DNA from: Pandoraea communis
GTDB lineage: Bacteria > Pseudomonadota > Gammaproteobacteria > Burkholderiales > Burkholderiaceae
Direction of reading: 5' to 3'
NCBI RefSeq assembly: GCF_902459745.1
Contig: NZ_CABPSJ010000003.1
Coordinates: 434,001-498,000, forward strand
DNA: 64,000 bases
A program made the position numbers and the translations under genes. This document shows, one piece after another, positions 1 to 10,075 of the stretch; position 1 is the stretch's first letter; every line of letters begins with the position of its first letter. The notes under the pieces are model-generated. The model had not been told where the DNA came from. It searched no databases and saw only the letters and a program-made list of their open reading frames with translations.

Positions 1-960
1 GGCGCCACACGCCATCTGAAGTTTCTCGTCGCCGTACGGCCGGGGATCGCTTCGCCCGCGCTTACCGCGCGTATGGCGTCGACGTTCGATCGCCTGTCGG
101 GGGGCAGGTTGTTGATCAACGTCGTCACAGGCGGTGACGCGGGCGAACTCGAAGGCGACGGCTTCTTCGCCGGCCACGCCGAGCGTTACGCCGTCACCGA
201 CGAGTTCCTGCGCATCTGGCGTTCGCTGTTCGAGAAATCGCACCGCGGCGAGCGCGTCGATTTCGAAGGCAAGCATCTGCGAGCCAAGGGCGCGAAGCTG
301 TTTTTCCCGCCGGTACAAACGCCGCATCCGCCGCTGTACTTCGGTGGCTCGTCGGAGGTGGCGCGCCAGATCGCGGCCGAGCAACTCGACGTCTATCTGA
401 CGTGGGGTGAGCCGCTGGCCGACGTGGCCGAGAAGATCGCCGACGTGCGTGCGCGCGCCGCCAGACTCGGGCGCACGTTGCGCTTCGGCCTGCGTCTGCA
501 TGTGATCGTGCGCGAGACGGAAGACGACGCATGGCGCGCGGCCGACGCCCTTATCAGCAAGCTCGACGACGAGACCATCGCGGGTGTTCAGGCGCAGTTC
601 GCGAAGATGGATTCGGAAGGCCAGCGGCGCATGGCGGCACTGCACGGCGGACGCCGCGACAAGCTCGTGATCGCGCCGAATCTGTGGGCGGGCGTGGGGC
701 TCGTGCGCGGCGGGGCAGGTACGGCACTCGTGGGCGACGGGCCAACCGTGGCGCAGCGTCTGCGCGAGTACGCCGATCTGGGCATCGATACCTTCATTCT
801 GTCGGGATATCCGCATCTCGAAGAGGCGTACCGCTTCGCCGAACTGGTGTTCCCGCATTTGCCGCGCAACGTGCGCGAACGGCTCGGCAATGTTCCGCTG
901 GCTGGGCCGGTTGGCGAAGTCATGGCCAACAACATCGTGCCGAAGGCGTCGCAAAGCTGA
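1..960 (+). CDS. ssuD: Alkanesulfonate monooxygenase SsuD (5' truncated)
   Basis: The reading frame is open from the first base and ends at TGA 958-960, giving the last 319 residues of a protein normally about 380 long. SsuD is the FMNH2-dependent monooxygenase that cleaves C-S bonds of alkanesulfonates, releasing sulfite and an aldehyde in the cytoplasm. The visible start reads FLVAVRPG, then [16 protein letters not shown], both typical of the SsuD branch of bacterial luciferase-like TIM barrels; TWGEP and the C-terminal [15 protein letters not shown] also fit. The ssuC gene follows after 91 bp, so this is the distal part of an ssu operon. The missing N-terminus lies outside the window. Confidence 0.95.
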   Translation, partial: GATRHLKFLVAVRPGIASPALTARMASTFDRLSGGRLLINVVTGGDAGELEGDGFFAGHAERYAVTDEFLRIWRSLFEKSHRGERVDFEGKHLRAKGAKLFFPPVQTPHPPLYFGGSSEVARQIAAEQLDVYLTWGEPLADVAEKIADVRARAARLGRTLRFGLRLHVIVRETEDDAWRAADALISKLDDETIAGVQAQFAKMDSEGQRRMAALHGGRRDKLVIAPNLWAGVGLVRGGAGTALVGDGPTVAQRLREYADLGIDTFILSGYPHLEEAYRFAELVFPHLPRNVRERLGNVPLAGPVGEVMANNIVPKASQS

Positions 961-1051
961 GCGCGCGGAATGCGCTGCACGGCGTCGAACCCGCCTCACC
1001 ATGAATTGAATTGAAGAGAAGCGAGGCTGCAATGCCTCGGGGAGAATTGGT

Positions 1052-1903
1052 ATGACGCAAACGACCTTGACCGACACACAGGCTGCGGTCCCCCTCGCTC
1101 GCGGCGGAGGTGCGCTGCAACGCTACCGGCGCACGGTAGCGAGACGGCTTGCGCCGTGGGCCGTGCCCATCGTGCTGGTGGCGCTATGGCAATTGGCCGC
1201 GCAGCAAGGCTGGCTGTCGACACGGGTGCTGCCCGCGCCGTCGGCCGTGGTCGACGCTGCCTGGCAACTCGCCGTGAGCGGCCAGATCTGGCGCGATATC
1301 GGCGTGTCGACCGGTCGCGCAGTGATCGGCTTTCTGATCGGCGGCGGCCTCGGCCTGTTGCTCGGCATGCTGACCGGCTTGTCGCGTGTGGCGGAAACGG
1401 CACTCGATTCGTCGTTCCAGATGCTGCGCAACATCCCGCATCTGGCACTCATTCCGCTCGTGATCCTGTGGTTCGGCATCGACGAGAAGGCCAAGTTGTT
1501 CCTGGTGTCCATCGGGGTGTTCTTCCCGATGTATCTGAATACGTATGCCGGCATTCGTGCCGTCGATCCGGCGTTGGTGGAGATGGCGCGCAGTTACGGT
1601 TTGCGGGGATGGGCGCTGTATCGAGACGTGATTCTGCCGGGCGCGCTGCCGTCGATTCTGGTCGGCGTGCGCTTCTCGCTGGGCTTGATGTGGGTGACGC
1701 TGATCGTTGCGGAAACCATCTCGGCACAGTCGGGTATCGGTTATCTGACGATGAACGCTCGTGAGTTCCTCCAGACCGACATCGTGCTCGTGGGGATTTT
1801 GCTGTACGCGTTGCTCGGCAAGCTGGCCGATGTGCTGGCCAAAGCACTGGAATTTCGCTGGTTGCGTTGGCATCCGGCCTTTCAACGAGGAGCCGCCGCA
1901 TGA
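1052..1903 (+). CDS. ssuC: Aliphatic sulfonate ABC transporter permease SsuC
   Basis: This 283-residue integral membrane protein belongs to the BPD_transp_1 permease family and forms the channel of the aliphatic-sulfonate importer. A basic cytoplasmic N-terminus (about 1-35) precedes roughly six hydrophobic segments. The EAA-type coupling loop that contacts the ATPase lies near residues 175-205 ([17 protein letters not shown] followed by [11 protein letters not shown]). The ATG at 1052 has a purine-rich ribosome site (GGGGAGA, 1039-1045). The stop codon overlaps the ssuB start (ATGA at 1900-1903), indicating translational coupling. It lies between ssuD and ssuB, which fixes its role; E. coli SsuC is of similar length. 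Confidence 0.95.
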   Translation: MTQTTLTDTQAAVPLARGGGALQRYRRTVARRLAPWAVPIVLVALWQLAAQQGWLSTRVLPAPSAVVDAAWQLAVSGQIWRDIGVSTGRAVIGFLIGGGLGLLLGMLTGLSRVAETALDSSFQMLRNIPHLALIPLVILWFGIDEKAKLFLVSIGVFFPMYLNTYAGIRAVDPALVEMARSYGLRGWALYRDVILPGALPSILVGVRFSLGLMWVTLIVAETISAQSGIGYLTMNAREFLQTDIVLVGILLYALLGKLADVLAKALEFRWLRWHPAFQRGAAA

Positions 1904-2913
1904 GCGCACAACAATTGGCCCCGGTCGCGGGCGTCGACATCGAGGCCGAATGGACGGCCGAGCAGCGCGCCGCAAGCCGCTTGCCGCTCGATCCGCAAGC
2001 CGATCCGTTCGGCACGCAACTGCCGCTCGGTCCGAACGTTGCCGGCCACGCCGTGCCGCGCACTACGTCGGGGACGAATCTTAAAGTGGTGCATCCGGCG
2101 AGCGACGTGGATGCCCCGGCATCGACGGCTGGCCTGCATATCGACAGTGTCGGCAAGCGTTATGGCGCCCGTCCGGTGCTTTCCGACTTCTCGCTGACGA
2201 TTCCGCGCGGCGGGTTTGCCGCCATCGTGGGGCGCAGCGGCTGCGGCAAGTCGACACTGCTGCGACTGATCGCGGGCCTCGAGACGCCCGACGCGGGGCA
2301 CATCACGCTCGACGGACATGCGCTCGGTGGCGCATCCGGTGCGGTGTCCACGCGCATCATGTTTCAGGACGCGCGTCTGCTGCCATGGCGCACGGTGCTG
2401 GAAAACGTCGCGCTCGGGCTGCCGAAATCGTCGCACGCCAAGGCACTCGACGTACTGGGCGAAGTCGGTCTGGCCGAGCGCGCAAACGACTGGCCGAGCC
2501 AGTTGTCCGGCGGACAGCGCCAGCGTGTGGCGCTCGCGCGGGCCTTGGTGCATCAACCCGACTTGCTGCTGCTGGACGAACCGCTCGGTGCGCTCGACGC
2601 GCTCACGCGTATCGAAATGCACGCCCTGATCGAACGTCTGTGGCGTGCCCATGGCTTCACGGCATTGCTTGTCACGCACGATGTGCAAGAGGCGGTGGCG
2701 CTGGCCGATCGCGTGGTGCTCATCGAGCAAGGGCAGTTGGGTCTTGATCAATCGGTGCCGCTGGTGCGTCCGCGCGCCCGCGGCAGTGTCGAGTTTGCCG
2801 GACTTGAGGCCCGGGTACTCGCACGTGTGCTTCAAACCGAGCCCTTAGCCAGCGCCCACATTCCCGCACCCGAGCCGCTGTGGCCGGCGGCAACCGTGCG
2901 CTGGGCTGTCTGA
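1900..2913 (+). CDS. ssuB: Aliphatic sulfonate ABC transporter ATP-binding protein SsuB, N-terminally extended
   Basis: ATP-hydrolysing subunit of the sulfonate importer, 337 residues from the ATG at 1900, which overlaps the ssuC stop and has ACGAGGAG at 1885-1892. The ABC domain begins near residue 79. Walker A is GRSGCGKST (111-119), followed by a Q-loop (FQDARLLPW), LSGGQ signature, Walker B LLLLDEP and switch His in LLVTHD. Family members are usually about 255 residues; the first 78 residues here are an extra, Pro/Ala-rich, probably disordered segment without a recognisable domain. An in-frame ATG upstream (1867) would lie deep inside ssuC and is less likely. Confidence 0.94.
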   Translation: MSAQQLAPVAGVDIEAEWTAEQRAASRLPLDPQADPFGTQLPLGPNVAGHAVPRTTSGTNLKVVHPASDVDAPASTAGLHIDSVGKRYGARPVLSDFSLTIPRGGFAAIVGRSGCGKSTLLRLIAGLETPDAGHITLDGHALGGASGAVSTRIMFQDARLLPWRTVLENVALGLPKSSHAKALDVLGEVGLAERANDWPSQLSGGQRQRVALARALVHQPDLLLLDEPLGALDALTRIEMHALIERLWRAHGFTALLVTHDVQEAVALADRVVLIEQGQLGLDQSVPLVRPRARGSVEFAGLEARVLARVLQTEPLASAHIPAPEPLWPAATVRWAV

Positions 2914-2966
2914 CGGCATTCGTTCACTCGTTTCTTCGCTCTCTTTTCCGAACACAGGAGTTCATC

Positions 2967-3182
2967 ATGGGTATCACCGCTATCAACGTCCGTAACCAGT
3001 TCAAGGGCCGTATTCGAGAAATCCTGCGCGGCCCGGTGCTGTCCGAAGTGGATGTCGAAACGCCGAGCGGCATCGTGACGTCGGTCATCACCACGCGCTC
3101 GATCGACGAACTGCGGCTGGACGTCGGCTCCGAAGTCGTGGCCCTCGTCAAGGCGACCGAGGTCTCGCTCGCCAAGCTCTGA
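2967..3182 (+). CDS. ssuF: TOBE/Mop-domain molybdopterin-binding-like protein (SsuF)
   Basis: A 71-residue protein made of one Mop/TOBE fold: NQFKGRIREILRGPV, EVDVETPSGIVTSVIT and VGSEVVALVKATEVSLAK are the typical strands of molbindins, which bind molybdate or act as small cytoplasmic oxyanion sensors. ATG 2967 is preceded by AGGAG at 2956-2960. It follows ssuB by 53 bp in the same direction. In Pseudomonas putida the ssu operon also ends with such a gene, ssuF, required for growth on some organosulfur sources; the biochemical role is not settled. The symbol is assigned by position and fold. Confidence 0.85.
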   Translation: MGITAINVRNQFKGRIREILRGPVLSEVDVETPSGIVTSVITTRSIDELRLDVGSEVVALVKATEVSLAKL

Positions 3183-3245
3183 AACCTTGGCACAGCGTCG
3201 CGCCCGGCGGCGTTTTGCCGGCCATCGTTCCGGGGTGACGGGGCC

Positions 3246-3279
3246 GCATCGGACGCGCGCGCGGGGCGGCGTCCGATGC
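3246..3279 (+). terminator. Perfect 11-bp hairpin after ssuF
   Basis: GCATCGGACGC (3246-3256) and GCGTCCGATGC (3269-3279) are exact reverse complements around a 12-base loop. There is no T-tract, so it may be a Rho-assisted 3' end or an mRNA-stabilising structure for the ssu operon rather than a classical intrinsic terminator. Confidence 0.4.
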
Positions 3280-3340
3280 AGGTGGAGGGAAATTCCGATC
3301 CCTCGCTCGGACTGTGCCGCGAATGCACGCACTCGGCTGA

Positions 3341-3346
3341 TATAAT
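3341..3346 (+). promoter_or_regulatory. Candidate -10 element of the gltX promoter
   Basis: A perfect TATAAT lies 93 bp upstream of the gltX start in the ssuF-gltX gap. No good -35 hexamer is present at 16-18 bp. The leader that follows contains a G+C-rich inverted element (about 3369-3398) running into TTTTTGTTT, which could act as an attenuator, but this is not certain. Confidence 0.45.
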
Positions 3347-3438
3347 GACGGCTTCCGAATGTTGGCGACCCGCCTGCGCGAGACCCTCCGCCGCGGGCGT
3401 TTTTGTTTGTTGCCAACGCGATGCACCGAAGCCAAACC

Positions 3439-4830
3439 ATGACCACTGTCCGCACCCGCTTTGCGCCTAGCCCGACCGGATTCATCCATCTGGGCAACAT
3501 CCGTTCCGCTCTCTATCCGTGGGCCTTCGCGCGTCACAACAAAGGCACGTTCGTGCTGCGCATCGAAGACACCGATCTCGAGCGCTCGACCCCGGAAGCC
3601 GTGCAGGTCATTCTCGAAGGCATGGAATGGCTCGGCCTCGATTATGACGAAGGCCCGTTCTACCAGATGCAGCGCATGGATCGCTACCGCGAAGTGCTCG
3701 CGCAACTGAAGGCGGCCGGGCATGTTTATCCGTGCTACATGAGCGTGGAAGAACTCGACGAGTTGCGCGAGCAGCAGCGCGCGCGCGGTGAGAAGCCGCG
3801 TTACGACGGCCGCTGGCGCCCGGAGCCGGGCAAGGTGCTGCCCGAACCGCCCGCTGGCGTGCAGCCGGTGCTGCGCTTCAAGAACCCGCTCAGCGGCAAC
3901 GTGGTGTGGGAAGACGCCGTGAAAGGCCGCATCGAGATCTCGAACGAAGAACTCGACGACCTCGTGATCGCGCGCCCGGACGGCACGCCGACGTACAACT
4001 TCTGTGTCGTGGTCGACGACATCGACATGGACATCACGCACGTGATTCGCGGCGACGACCATGTGAACAACACGCCGCGTCAGATCAACATCTTCGAAGC
4101 GCTCGGCAAGCAGCCGCCGGTGTATGCGCACTTGCCCACGGTGCTCAACGACCAGGGCGAGAAGATGTCCAAGCGCAATGGCGCCATGAGCGTGGTTCAG
4201 TATCGCGAAGAGGGGTTCCTGCCTGAAGCCGTGGTGAATTACCTGGCGCGTCTGGGCTGGGCGCACGGCGATGCGGAAGTCTTCACGCGCGAGCAGTTCG
4301 TTGCGTGGTTCGATCTCGACCACCTGGGCAAGTCGCCGGCGCAGCACAATCCCGAAAAGCTGCTGTGGCTGAACAACCAGTATCTGAAGCAGGCCGACAA
4401 CGAGCGTTTGGCCGGGCTGACCGATCCGTTCTTGCAAAAGGCGGGCGTGTCGGTCGAAGGCGGTCCGTCGCTCACCGGTGTGGTTGCGCTGTTCAAGGAT
4501 CGTGCGAACACGATCAAGGACATCGCGCAAAGCGCCGAAATGTTCTATCGCAAGCCTGAGCCGTCGGAAGCCGATCTGGCCCAGCACATGACGGATGCGG
4601 CGCGTGCGGCGGTGAAGGACCTGGCCATCGCACTGGCGGCGCTGCCGGAGTGGAAGAAGGAAGCGATTTCGCCCGCTTTCAAGGCTACGCTCGCGCAGCA
4701 CGGCATGAAAATGCCACAGCTCGCGATGCCGGTGCGCCTGCTGGTGGTCGGCACGACGCACACGCCGGCCATCGACGCCGTACTGGAACTGCTTGGCCGC
4801 GATACGGTGCTCACGCGTCTGGGCGCGTAA
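3439..4830 (+). CDS. gltX: Glutamate--tRNA ligase GltX
   Basis: Class I aminoacyl-tRNA synthetase charging tRNA-Glu, 463 residues, normal for bacterial GluRS. The HIGH-like signature is [13 protein letters not shown] (residues 8-20) and the KMSKS-like loop is KMSKRNGAM near residue 243. The C-terminal anticodon-binding helical domain follows. The ATG at 3439 starts [12 protein letters not shown] and agrees with family N-termini; upstream ATG 3421 and TTG 3403 would only add unrelated residues. The gene is closed by a strong bidirectional terminator shared with suhB. Confidence 0.97.
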   Translation: MTTVRTRFAPSPTGFIHLGNIRSALYPWAFARHNKGTFVLRIEDTDLERSTPEAVQVILEGMEWLGLDYDEGPFYQMQRMDRYREVLAQLKAAGHVYPCYMSVEELDELREQQRARGEKPRYDGRWRPEPGKVLPEPPAGVQPVLRFKNPLSGNVVWEDAVKGRIEISNEELDDLVIARPDGTPTYNFCVVVDDIDMDITHVIRGDDHVNNTPRQINIFEALGKQPPVYAHLPTVLNDQGEKMSKRNGAMSVVQYREEGFLPEAVVNYLARLGWAHGDAEVFTREQFVAWFDLDHLGKSPAQHNPEKLLWLNNQYLKQADNERLAGLTDPFLQKAGVSVEGGPSLTGVVALFKDRANTIKDIAQSAEMFYRKPEPSEADLAQHMTDAARAAVKDLAIALAALPEWKKEAISPAFKATLAQHGMKMPQLAMPVRLLVVGTTHTPAIDAVLELLGRDTVLTRLGA

Positions 4831-4880
4831 GGCGTTACGTGTGAGTCGTTCCGGGGCTGCCTGCAGCCGCGCCGGAAACC

Positions 4881-4920
4881 AAAAAACCCCGGGATGCGTG
4901 AGCATCGCCGGGGTTTTTTT
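4881..4920. terminator. Bidirectional intrinsic terminator between gltX and suhB
   Basis: An A6 run, the stem AACCCCGG-GATGC pairing with GCATC-CCGGGGTT, and a T7 run form a symmetrical hairpin usable from both strands. It lies between the convergent gltX and suhB genes. Confidence 0.92.
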
Positions 4921-4951
4921 ACAGGGGGCGTCGTGCCCCCGTATGCGCTTC

Positions 4952-5809
4952 TTACGACTGTGCGCTGTCTTGCGTGGCCGCAGTGCTGGCGCGTGCCGGC
5001 GTGGCCGGACGTTTGGCGCGCGAATAGCCTTCAAGCAGCTTGACCATCTGCGCGTAGATCTTCGGGTTGCCCGCGAGGATTTCGCCTTCGAACAGGAAGT
5101 CCGACTCGCCGGTGTAGTTACCGACCAGACCACCGGCTTCGGTAATCAGCAGGCTGCCGGCGGCCATGTCCCACGCGTTCAGGCCTTGCTCGAAGAAGCC
5201 GTCCATGCGCCCGGCAGCGACGTTGGCCAGGTCGAGTGCCGCAGCACCCGGACGGCGGATGCCGGCGCAATGCTCGGTCATCGTGCCGAACATCTTCAGA
5301 TAGTTCTCAACGCCTTGCAGATCGCGGAACGGGAAACCGGTGCCGATCAGGCCGTCGGCCAGACGATCGCGGCGCGACACGCGAATACGCTTGCCGTCGA
5401 GGAATGCACCACGCCCACGCGAGGCGGTGAAGAGTTCGTTGCGGGTCGGATCGTAGACCACGGCCTGCGAGACGATACCCCTGTGCGCGAGGGCGATCGA
5501 CGTGCAGTAGTAGGGCAGGCCGTGAATGAAGTTGGTGGTGCCGTCGAGCGGATCGATGATCCATTGGTATTCCGAACCCGTCTTGCCGTGCTCCTCGCCC
5601 GTTTCTTCGGCGAGGATGGCGTGGTCCGGATAGGCTTGCAGGAGGGTTTCGATGATCGCCAGCTCAGCCGCTTTGTCCACTTCCGTCACGAAGTCGTTGT
5701 GCTGCTTCTTGCTGACCTTGACGGTGTCGATGTCGAGAGAGGCGCGGCTGATGATGTTGCCGGCGCGGCGCGCGGCCTTCACCGCGATATTGAGCATGGG
5801 ATGCTGCAT
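4952..5809 (-). CDS. suhB: Inositol-1-monophosphatase family protein SuhB
   Basis: A 285-residue Mg-dependent phosphatase of the IMPase family. SuhB hydrolyses inositol monophosphate and in enterobacteria also joins NusA/NusB-type antitermination complexes on rRNA operons. Family motifs are visible: the metal-binding EE in ILAEETGEE, the signature [12 protein letters not shown], and the C-terminal [15 protein letters not shown]. The N-terminus [17 protein letters not shown] matches SuhB proteins, supporting the start at 5809, with CAGGA upstream. The last 20 residues are a variable Ala/Thr-rich tail. Confidence 0.94.
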   Translation of the reverse strand: MQHPMLNIAVKAARRAGNIISRASLDIDTVKVSKKQHNDFVTEVDKAAELAIIETLLQAYPDHAILAEETGEEHGKTGSEYQWIIDPLDGTTNFIHGLPYYCTSIALAHRGIVSQAVVYDPTRNELFTASRGRGAFLDGKRIRVSRRDRLADGLIGTGFPFRDLQGVENYLKMFGTMTEHCAGIRRPGAAALDLANVAAGRMDGFFEQGLNAWDMAAGSLLITEAGGLVGNYTGESDFLFEGEILAGNPKIYAQMVKLLEGYSRAKRPATPARASTAATQDSAQS

Positions 5810-6207
5810 GACAGATTCCTGTTAAGGCCATTGCCGACGGTACGCGCGACCCTTTCTGGGCCGGCCGGCAGGCATGGCAGACAAAGCGAACAAATTGAGC
5901 AAGAGCGATGCCCCGCAAGCGCCGCACACTGGGTGGCGGCTCGTTTGCGAGGACGAAAACGCGTATTTTAGCAAAAACACGGCCTATGCGCTGTGCCGTC
6001 TTTGTCTTCCGACCCTTTTTTCGTCGGAAGGATCTTCCCGCGCGTGGTGCGGTGTGACGGCACGCAGCGCTCGCGATTCAGGGCAAAATAGCGACGTTTG
6101 CCGCTGTGCCGCCCGTTGTGTTGCAATGTTGTTGCGCCGATCCAGGGCCGGCGTTTTCTGCGGTGCCATTCCGTTCACTGCCTCTGGTTTCTCATCTGCG
6201 CTGTCTC
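5810..6207. promoter_or_regulatory. Divergent suhB / trmJ intergenic region
   Basis: This 398-bp stretch holds no convincing gene. On the minus strand an extended -10 (TGC-TAAAAT, hexamer at 5965-5970) points to suhB. On the plus strand CAAAAT (6084-6089) is a weaker -10 candidate for trmJ. -35 elements are poor in both cases. Confidence 0.5.
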
Positions 6208-7035
6208 ATGTCCCAATCTGCTGCTGCCGTACCTTCGCCACGGTTGTTCGATCAAGTGCGTTTCGTGCTCAACGAGACCAGCCACCCCGGCAACGTCGGT
6301 TCGGCGGCGCGTGCGATCAAGACGATGGGCTTTGGCCAGTTGGTGCTGGTCGCGCCGCGTGCCGGAGAGGCCGTGCTGGGGGATCCGGAAGCCGTGGCGC
6401 TTGCGAGCGGCGCCGACGACGTGCTGGCGAACGCGCGAATCGTGCCCGATCTGGGGGCGGCGTTGCAGGGCGTGAACTGGGCTGTGGCCCTTTCGGCGCG
6501 CTCGCGCGAATACGGCCCGCCCAATGCCGAGCCACGCGAGAGTGCCGCGATGGCCGTGCAGCATGCGGCGCAGGGCGAGGCGGTGGCGTTTGTCTTCGGC
6601 AGCGAGCGTACGGGGCTGTCGAATACGGATGTGGAGCGTTGTAATGCACTCGTGCATATTCCGGCCAACCCGGTGTACAGCTCGCTGAATCTGTCGCAGG
6701 CAGTGCAGTTGATCGCCTACGAAGTGCGCATGGCGTGTCTGGCGCGCGAGCGCGGCGAGGCAGCTCCCGTCGCGGCGATGGTGGCGATGGCGTCGCTGCC
6801 GTCAGGGCTGGATGGGCAACCCCCGGAGGCGCTCGCCACCCGTGACGACGTCGAGGGCATGCTGTCCCATCTGGAGCGAGCGCTCGTCGACCTCGATTTC
6901 CTCGATCCCGATAATCCGAAGAAGCTGATGACGCGCCTGCGCCGGCTTTTCGCGAAGAGTCATCTGGCGCGCGAGGAAGTCAACATTCTGCGCGGCATCG
7001 CGAAACACATTCTCGAGCGCAAGCGCCGGCATTGA
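6208..7035 (+). CDS. trmJ: tRNA (cytidine/uridine-2'-O-)-methyltransferase TrmJ
   Basis: SPOUT (SpoU)-family RNA methyltransferase that 2'-O-methylates position 32 of the tRNA anticodon loop using SAM; 275 residues. Motif 1 is VRFVLNETSHPGNVGSAARA, motif 2 is VAFVFGSERTGLSN and motif 3 is PVYSSLNLSQAVQ, which together form the knotted SAM site. A TrmJ-type C-terminal helical extension follows. The ATG at 6208 (MSQSAAAVPSP) is preferred because residues upstream of it are not conserved; no strong ribosome site is visible, so the exact start is uncertain. Confidence 0.92.
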   Translation: MSQSAAAVPSPRLFDQVRFVLNETSHPGNVGSAARAIKTMGFGQLVLVAPRAGEAVLGDPEAVALASGADDVLANARIVPDLGAALQGVNWAVALSARSREYGPPNAEPRESAAMAVQHAAQGEAVAFVFGSERTGLSNTDVERCNALVHIPANPVYSSLNLSQAVQLIAYEVRMACLARERGEAAPVAAMVAMASLPSGLDGQPPEALATRDDVEGMLSHLERALVDLDFLDPDNPKKLMTRLRRLFAKSHLAREEVNILRGIAKHILERKRRH

Positions 7036-7127
7036 TGCGACACTCTCTCGTGCCGCCTGCTTTCCGGTAATTGCGCAGCGATCCGCCCCAAGACGGCCGG
7101 ACGCAAACGACAGGATCGAATACGTTC

Positions 7128-7907
7128 ATGTTTACCCAACTTCGCGAAGACATCGCAGCCATTCGGCAAAAGGACCCTGCGGCCCGCAGCAACTGGGAGG
7201 TCTTCACCTGCTATCCCGGCCTGCATGCGGTGATGCTGCACCGGGTGGCGCACAGCTGCTGGCAGTCCGGCTTCAAGTGGCTCGGCCGTTATGTGTCGCA
7301 GTACGCGCGCTTTCTCACGGGCATCGAGATTCATCCCGGTGCGACGCTGGGCCGCCGCGTCTTCATCGATCACGGCATGGGGGTGGTGATCGGCGAGACG
7401 GCGGTGATTGGCGACGATTGCACGATTTATCAGGGCGTCACGCTTGGCGGCACGTCGTTGTCGCGCGGTGCGAAGCGTCACCCGACACTCGAACCCGGTG
7501 TGATCGTCGGCGCCGGGGCCAAGGTGCTCGGTGGCTTCACGGTAGGCGAGGGCGCAAAGATCGGCTCGAACGCCGTGGTCGTGAAAGCGGTGCCTGCCGG
7601 TGGCACGGCGGTGGGCAATCCCGCGCGCATCATTCGTCCCGATACGCCTCGCGAGGGGGGCGAGGCCAAGCCGCAGGGCGGCGGTCGCAAGACGGAATTC
7701 TCTGCGTACGGTATCACCCCGAACGCCGACGATCCCGTCTCGCTTGCCATCCACGGGTTGATCGAAAATGCCACCGACCAGTCGCACAAGATCGACGTGA
7801 TGGTGGCGGCGCTCAACCAGCTCGGTGCCCATCTCGAAGCCCTCGGGGCAAGCAAGATCGACACCGCCGAACTGCGCAAGCTCGGCAAGGAAATTCAGGA
7901 TATGTGA
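7128..7907 (+). CDS. cysE: Serine O-acetyltransferase CysE
   Basis: Catalyses acetyl-CoA plus L-serine to O-acetylserine, the committed step of cysteine synthesis. The 259-residue protein is of the short SAT type: an N-terminal helical part ([19 protein letters not shown]) leads into left-handed beta-helix hexapeptide repeats with [13 protein letters not shown] and [10 protein letters not shown], which carry the catalytic His and CoA-binding residues. The C-terminal tail after NPARII is longer than usual and low in conserved sequence. Start ATG 7128 follows CAGGA at 7111-7115. It is probably cotranscribed with trmJ, 92 bp upstream. Confidence 0.95.
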   Translation: MFTQLREDIAAIRQKDPAARSNWEVFTCYPGLHAVMLHRVAHSCWQSGFKWLGRYVSQYARFLTGIEIHPGATLGRRVFIDHGMGVVIGETAVIGDDCTIYQGVTLGGTSLSRGAKRHPTLEPGVIVGAGAKVLGGFTVGEGAKIGSNAVVVKAVPAGGTAVGNPARIIRPDTPREGGEAKPQGGGRKTEFSAYGITPNADDPVSLAIHGLIENATDQSHKIDVMVAALNQLGAHLEALGASKIDTAELRKLGKEIQDM

Positions 7908-7937
7908 GGCGATACGGCGTCACATCGTCGATAGATC

Positions 7938-7966
7938 AACGGCCCGTCATCAGCGCGGGCCGTTTT
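7938..7966. terminator. Intrinsic terminator between cysE and lpxH
   Basis: The stem AACGGCCCG pairs with CGGGCCGTT around a 10-base loop and is followed by TTTT. It separates convergent cysE and lpxH. Confidence 0.75.
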
Positions 7967-7986
7967 GCATCGAGACGACGCGGGCC

Positions 7987-8859
7987 TTAGATGCTTGACG
8001 TCGTGGAAGGGGCGAGATCGATGGCGCGCAGGCCGTGCGCGTCCCATTGCAGATACCCGCCGCGCGGCGGCTCCACGTCGAACTCCCAGTCAGGCAGCAC
8101 CCAGCGCACGCGACGGCCATCGGCATGCCGCGCCGGACGATGCGTGTGCCCGTGGACGAGAGTGCGTTCGCCGGCAGCGTCGAGCAGGGCTGCGATGGCG
8201 TTCGCGTTGGCATCGGCGTAGGCCATGCGATGCGCGCCCTTGGCGGCGCTGCGTCTGCGGATGCGGTTTGCAATGGCCATGCGCAATCGCAGTGGAAGCC
8301 TCAGGAAAAACGCCTTGCCGAGCGGCGAATGGGCGACGCGGCGAAAGCGCTGATAGCCCACGTCGTCGGTACATAACTGGTCGCCGTGGCTGAGCACCAG
8401 CGCCTGCCCGAGAAACGAGAAGACGCACGGGTCGTCGAGCATGACGGCACCGGCCGCACGTGCAAATCGCTCGCCGAGCAGGAAATCGCGGTTGCCTCGC
8501 ATCACGGCGATGGGCACGCCGCTCGCCGACAATTCGGCCATGGCCGCCGTCATCCGGCGGGCGAATGCACCCAGGGGTTCGGTGGCGGGCGATGGGCAGG
8601 GGGCAGCGGCGGCGTCGGTACGGTTCGGTGCGGCCGGCACGTCGACATCGAGCATGTCGTCGCCGATCCAGTATTCGAACAGATCGCCGAGGATGAACAG
8701 GACGGACGCTTCACGTGCAGGGCCGCGAAGGAAGTCCTCGAAGACTTGCACCGTGCGCGGCAGCGCCGGCGACAAGTGAAGATCGGAAATGAAAAGCGCG
8801 GGCCCGTCGCCCCGGGGTGTTATGGGGCATTGCGGGCACCGCGCAGTCGATACTGGCAT
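7987..8859 (-). CDS. lpxH: UDP-2,3-diacylglucosamine diphosphatase LpxH
   Basis: Membrane-associated Mn-dependent pyrophosphatase of the calcineurin-like fold that makes lipid X from UDP-2,3-diacylglucosamine in lipid A synthesis. All metal motifs are visible: SDLHL (D26, H28), GDLFEYWIGDD, GNRDFLLG, LSHGDQLCTDD and HGHTHRPA. At 290 residues it exceeds E. coli LpxH (240) because of a roughly 20-residue N-terminal extension and an Ala/Pro-rich insertion after the GDLFEYW block. It is the last gene of a leftward operon (TPR, periplasmic and cytoplasmic cyclophilins, lpxH). Confidence 0.93.
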   Translation of the reverse strand: MPVSTARCPQCPITPRGDGPALFISDLHLSPALPRTVQVFEDFLRGPAREASVLFILGDLFEYWIGDDMLDVDVPAAPNRTDAAAAPCPSPATEPLGAFARRMTAAMAELSASGVPIAVMRGNRDFLLGERFARAAGAVMLDDPCVFSFLGQALVLSHGDQLCTDDVGYQRFRRVAHSPLGKAFFLRLPLRLRMAIANRIRRRSAAKGAHRMAYADANANAIAALLDAAGERTLVHGHTHRPARHADGRRVRWVLPDWEFDVEPPRGGYLQWDAHGLRAIDLAPSTTSSI

Positions 8860-8887
8860 CGAATGTCGCAGTTGGCGGTGGCGGCGC

Positions 8888-9382
8888 TTACGCGACGATC
8901 ACGGCCTTTTCGATGACGACGTCGTCAACCGGCACGTCCTGGTGGAAGCCCTTCGAGCCGGTCTTCACGCCCTTGATCTGGTCGACGATGTCCTGACCTT
9001 CGACAACCTTGCCGAACACGGCGTAGCCCCAGCCTTGCGGCGTCGGTGCGCTGTGGTTCAGGAAGTCGTTGTCGCTGACATTGATGAAGAACTGTGCTGT
9101 GGCCGAGTGCGGATCGTTCGTGCGCGCCATGGCCAGGGTGTACTTGTCGTTCTTCAGGCCGTTGTTGGCCTCGTTCTCGACCGGTGCTTCGGTCGGCTTT
9201 TGCTTCATGCCAGGTTCGAAGCCGCCGCCCTGGATCATGAAGCCGTTGATCACGCGATGGAAAACGGTGTTGTCGTAGAAGCCGTTCTTGACGTAGTTGA
9301 GGAAGTTCTCGACCGTCTTCGGGGCCTTGTCTGCGTCGAGTTCGATGCGAATGACGCCGTGATTGGTGTGCAGTTCAACCAT
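8888..9382 (-). CDS. ppiB: Peptidyl-prolyl cis-trans isomerase B (cytoplasmic cyclophilin)
   Basis: A 164-residue cyclophilin without a signal peptide, catalysing proline isomerisation during folding. Active-site and binding motifs are present: [32 protein letters not shown] and [15 protein letters not shown]. It lies 44 bp downstream of the exported cyclophilin gene and 28 bp upstream of lpxH, all in the same direction. Its similarity to the neighbouring exported copy suggests an old tandem duplication. Confidence 0.95.
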   Translation of the reverse strand: MVELHTNHGVIRIELDADKAPKTVENFLNYVKNGFYDNTVFHRVINGFMIQGGGFEPGMKQKPTEAPVENEANNGLKNDKYTLAMARTNDPHSATAQFFINVSDNDFLNHSAPTPQGWGYAVFGKVVEGQDIVDQIKGVKTGSKGFHQDVPVDDVVIEKAVIVA

Positions 9383-9426
9383 GATGCTTTCCTTCTGATG
9401 AAATGGTTCCGATGGGCCGGCGGATT

Positions 9427-10023
9427 TCAGTGCTTGACGACGCTGGCCGATTCGATCACGACGGGCTTGGCCGGCACGTCGTCGTACATGCCCTTGCGGG
9501 TCGTGGCAACGCCCTTGATCTTCTCGACGGTATCCATGCCGGACACCACCTTACCGAATACCGTATAGCCGTAGCCATCCGGGCTGGGGTAATCCAGTGA
9601 CGCATTATCCTTCACATTGATGAAGAATTGCGCGGTCGCGGAATTCGGGTTCGACGTCCGGGCCATGGCAATGGCGCCTTTCACGTTTTTCAGGCCGTTC
9701 TGCGATTCGCTGGGAATCGGTGCGCGCGTGGTTTTTTCATTCATCTCGGGCGTGAAACCGCCGCCCTGAATCATGAAGTTGTTCATGACGCGGTGGAAGA
9801 TCGTGCCGTTATAGAAGCCACTGTTGACGTATTGAAGAAAGTTCTCGACCGTCTTCGGGGCCGCCTTCGGGTTGAGTTCGACCACGAAGTTGCCGGCCGA
9901 CGTCTTGAACTGCACTTGCGGCTGGGCGCTTTGCGCGAACGCGCTCAGGCTCGTGCCCGACAGGGCGGCCGCAGCGATCACGCTGCCGAGCAGTGCGCGC
10001 CGCAGGCGATTCGGAAAGGGCAT
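9427..10023 (-). CDS. ppiA: Periplasmic peptidyl-prolyl cis-trans isomerase (PpiA-type cyclophilin)
   Basis: A 198-residue exported cyclophilin. A signal peptide ([20 protein letters not shown], cleavage after SAFAQ/SAQ near residue 30) precedes a complete cyclophilin domain with [15 protein letters not shown] and [17 protein letters not shown]. The start at 10023 is chosen because it begins the signal peptide and has GGAG upstream; a longer frame exists but would bury the signal sequence. It probably assists folding of periplasmic and outer-membrane proteins. The start lies 52 bp after the TPR gene stop. Confidence 0.93.
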   Translation of the reverse strand: MPFPNRLRRALLGSVIAAAALSGTSLSAFAQSAQPQVQFKTSAGNFVVELNPKAAPKTVENFLQYVNSGFYNGTIFHRVMNNFMIQGGGFTPEMNEKTTRAPIPSESQNGLKNVKGAIAMARTSNPNSATAQFFINVKDNASLDYPSPDGYGYTVFGKVVSGMDTVEKIKGVATTRKGMYDDVPAKPVVIESASVVKH

Positions 10024-10075
10024 GCGTGTCTCCGTATGCAATGAGGGTTCGGTTAGAGGGAAGACGCGGCGCGTC

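Noticed and set aside
4793-5971. Long plus-strand frame (about 390 codons) opposite suhB
   Set aside because: It is the antisense of a clear IMPase-family gene; high G+C sequence gives long antisense frames.
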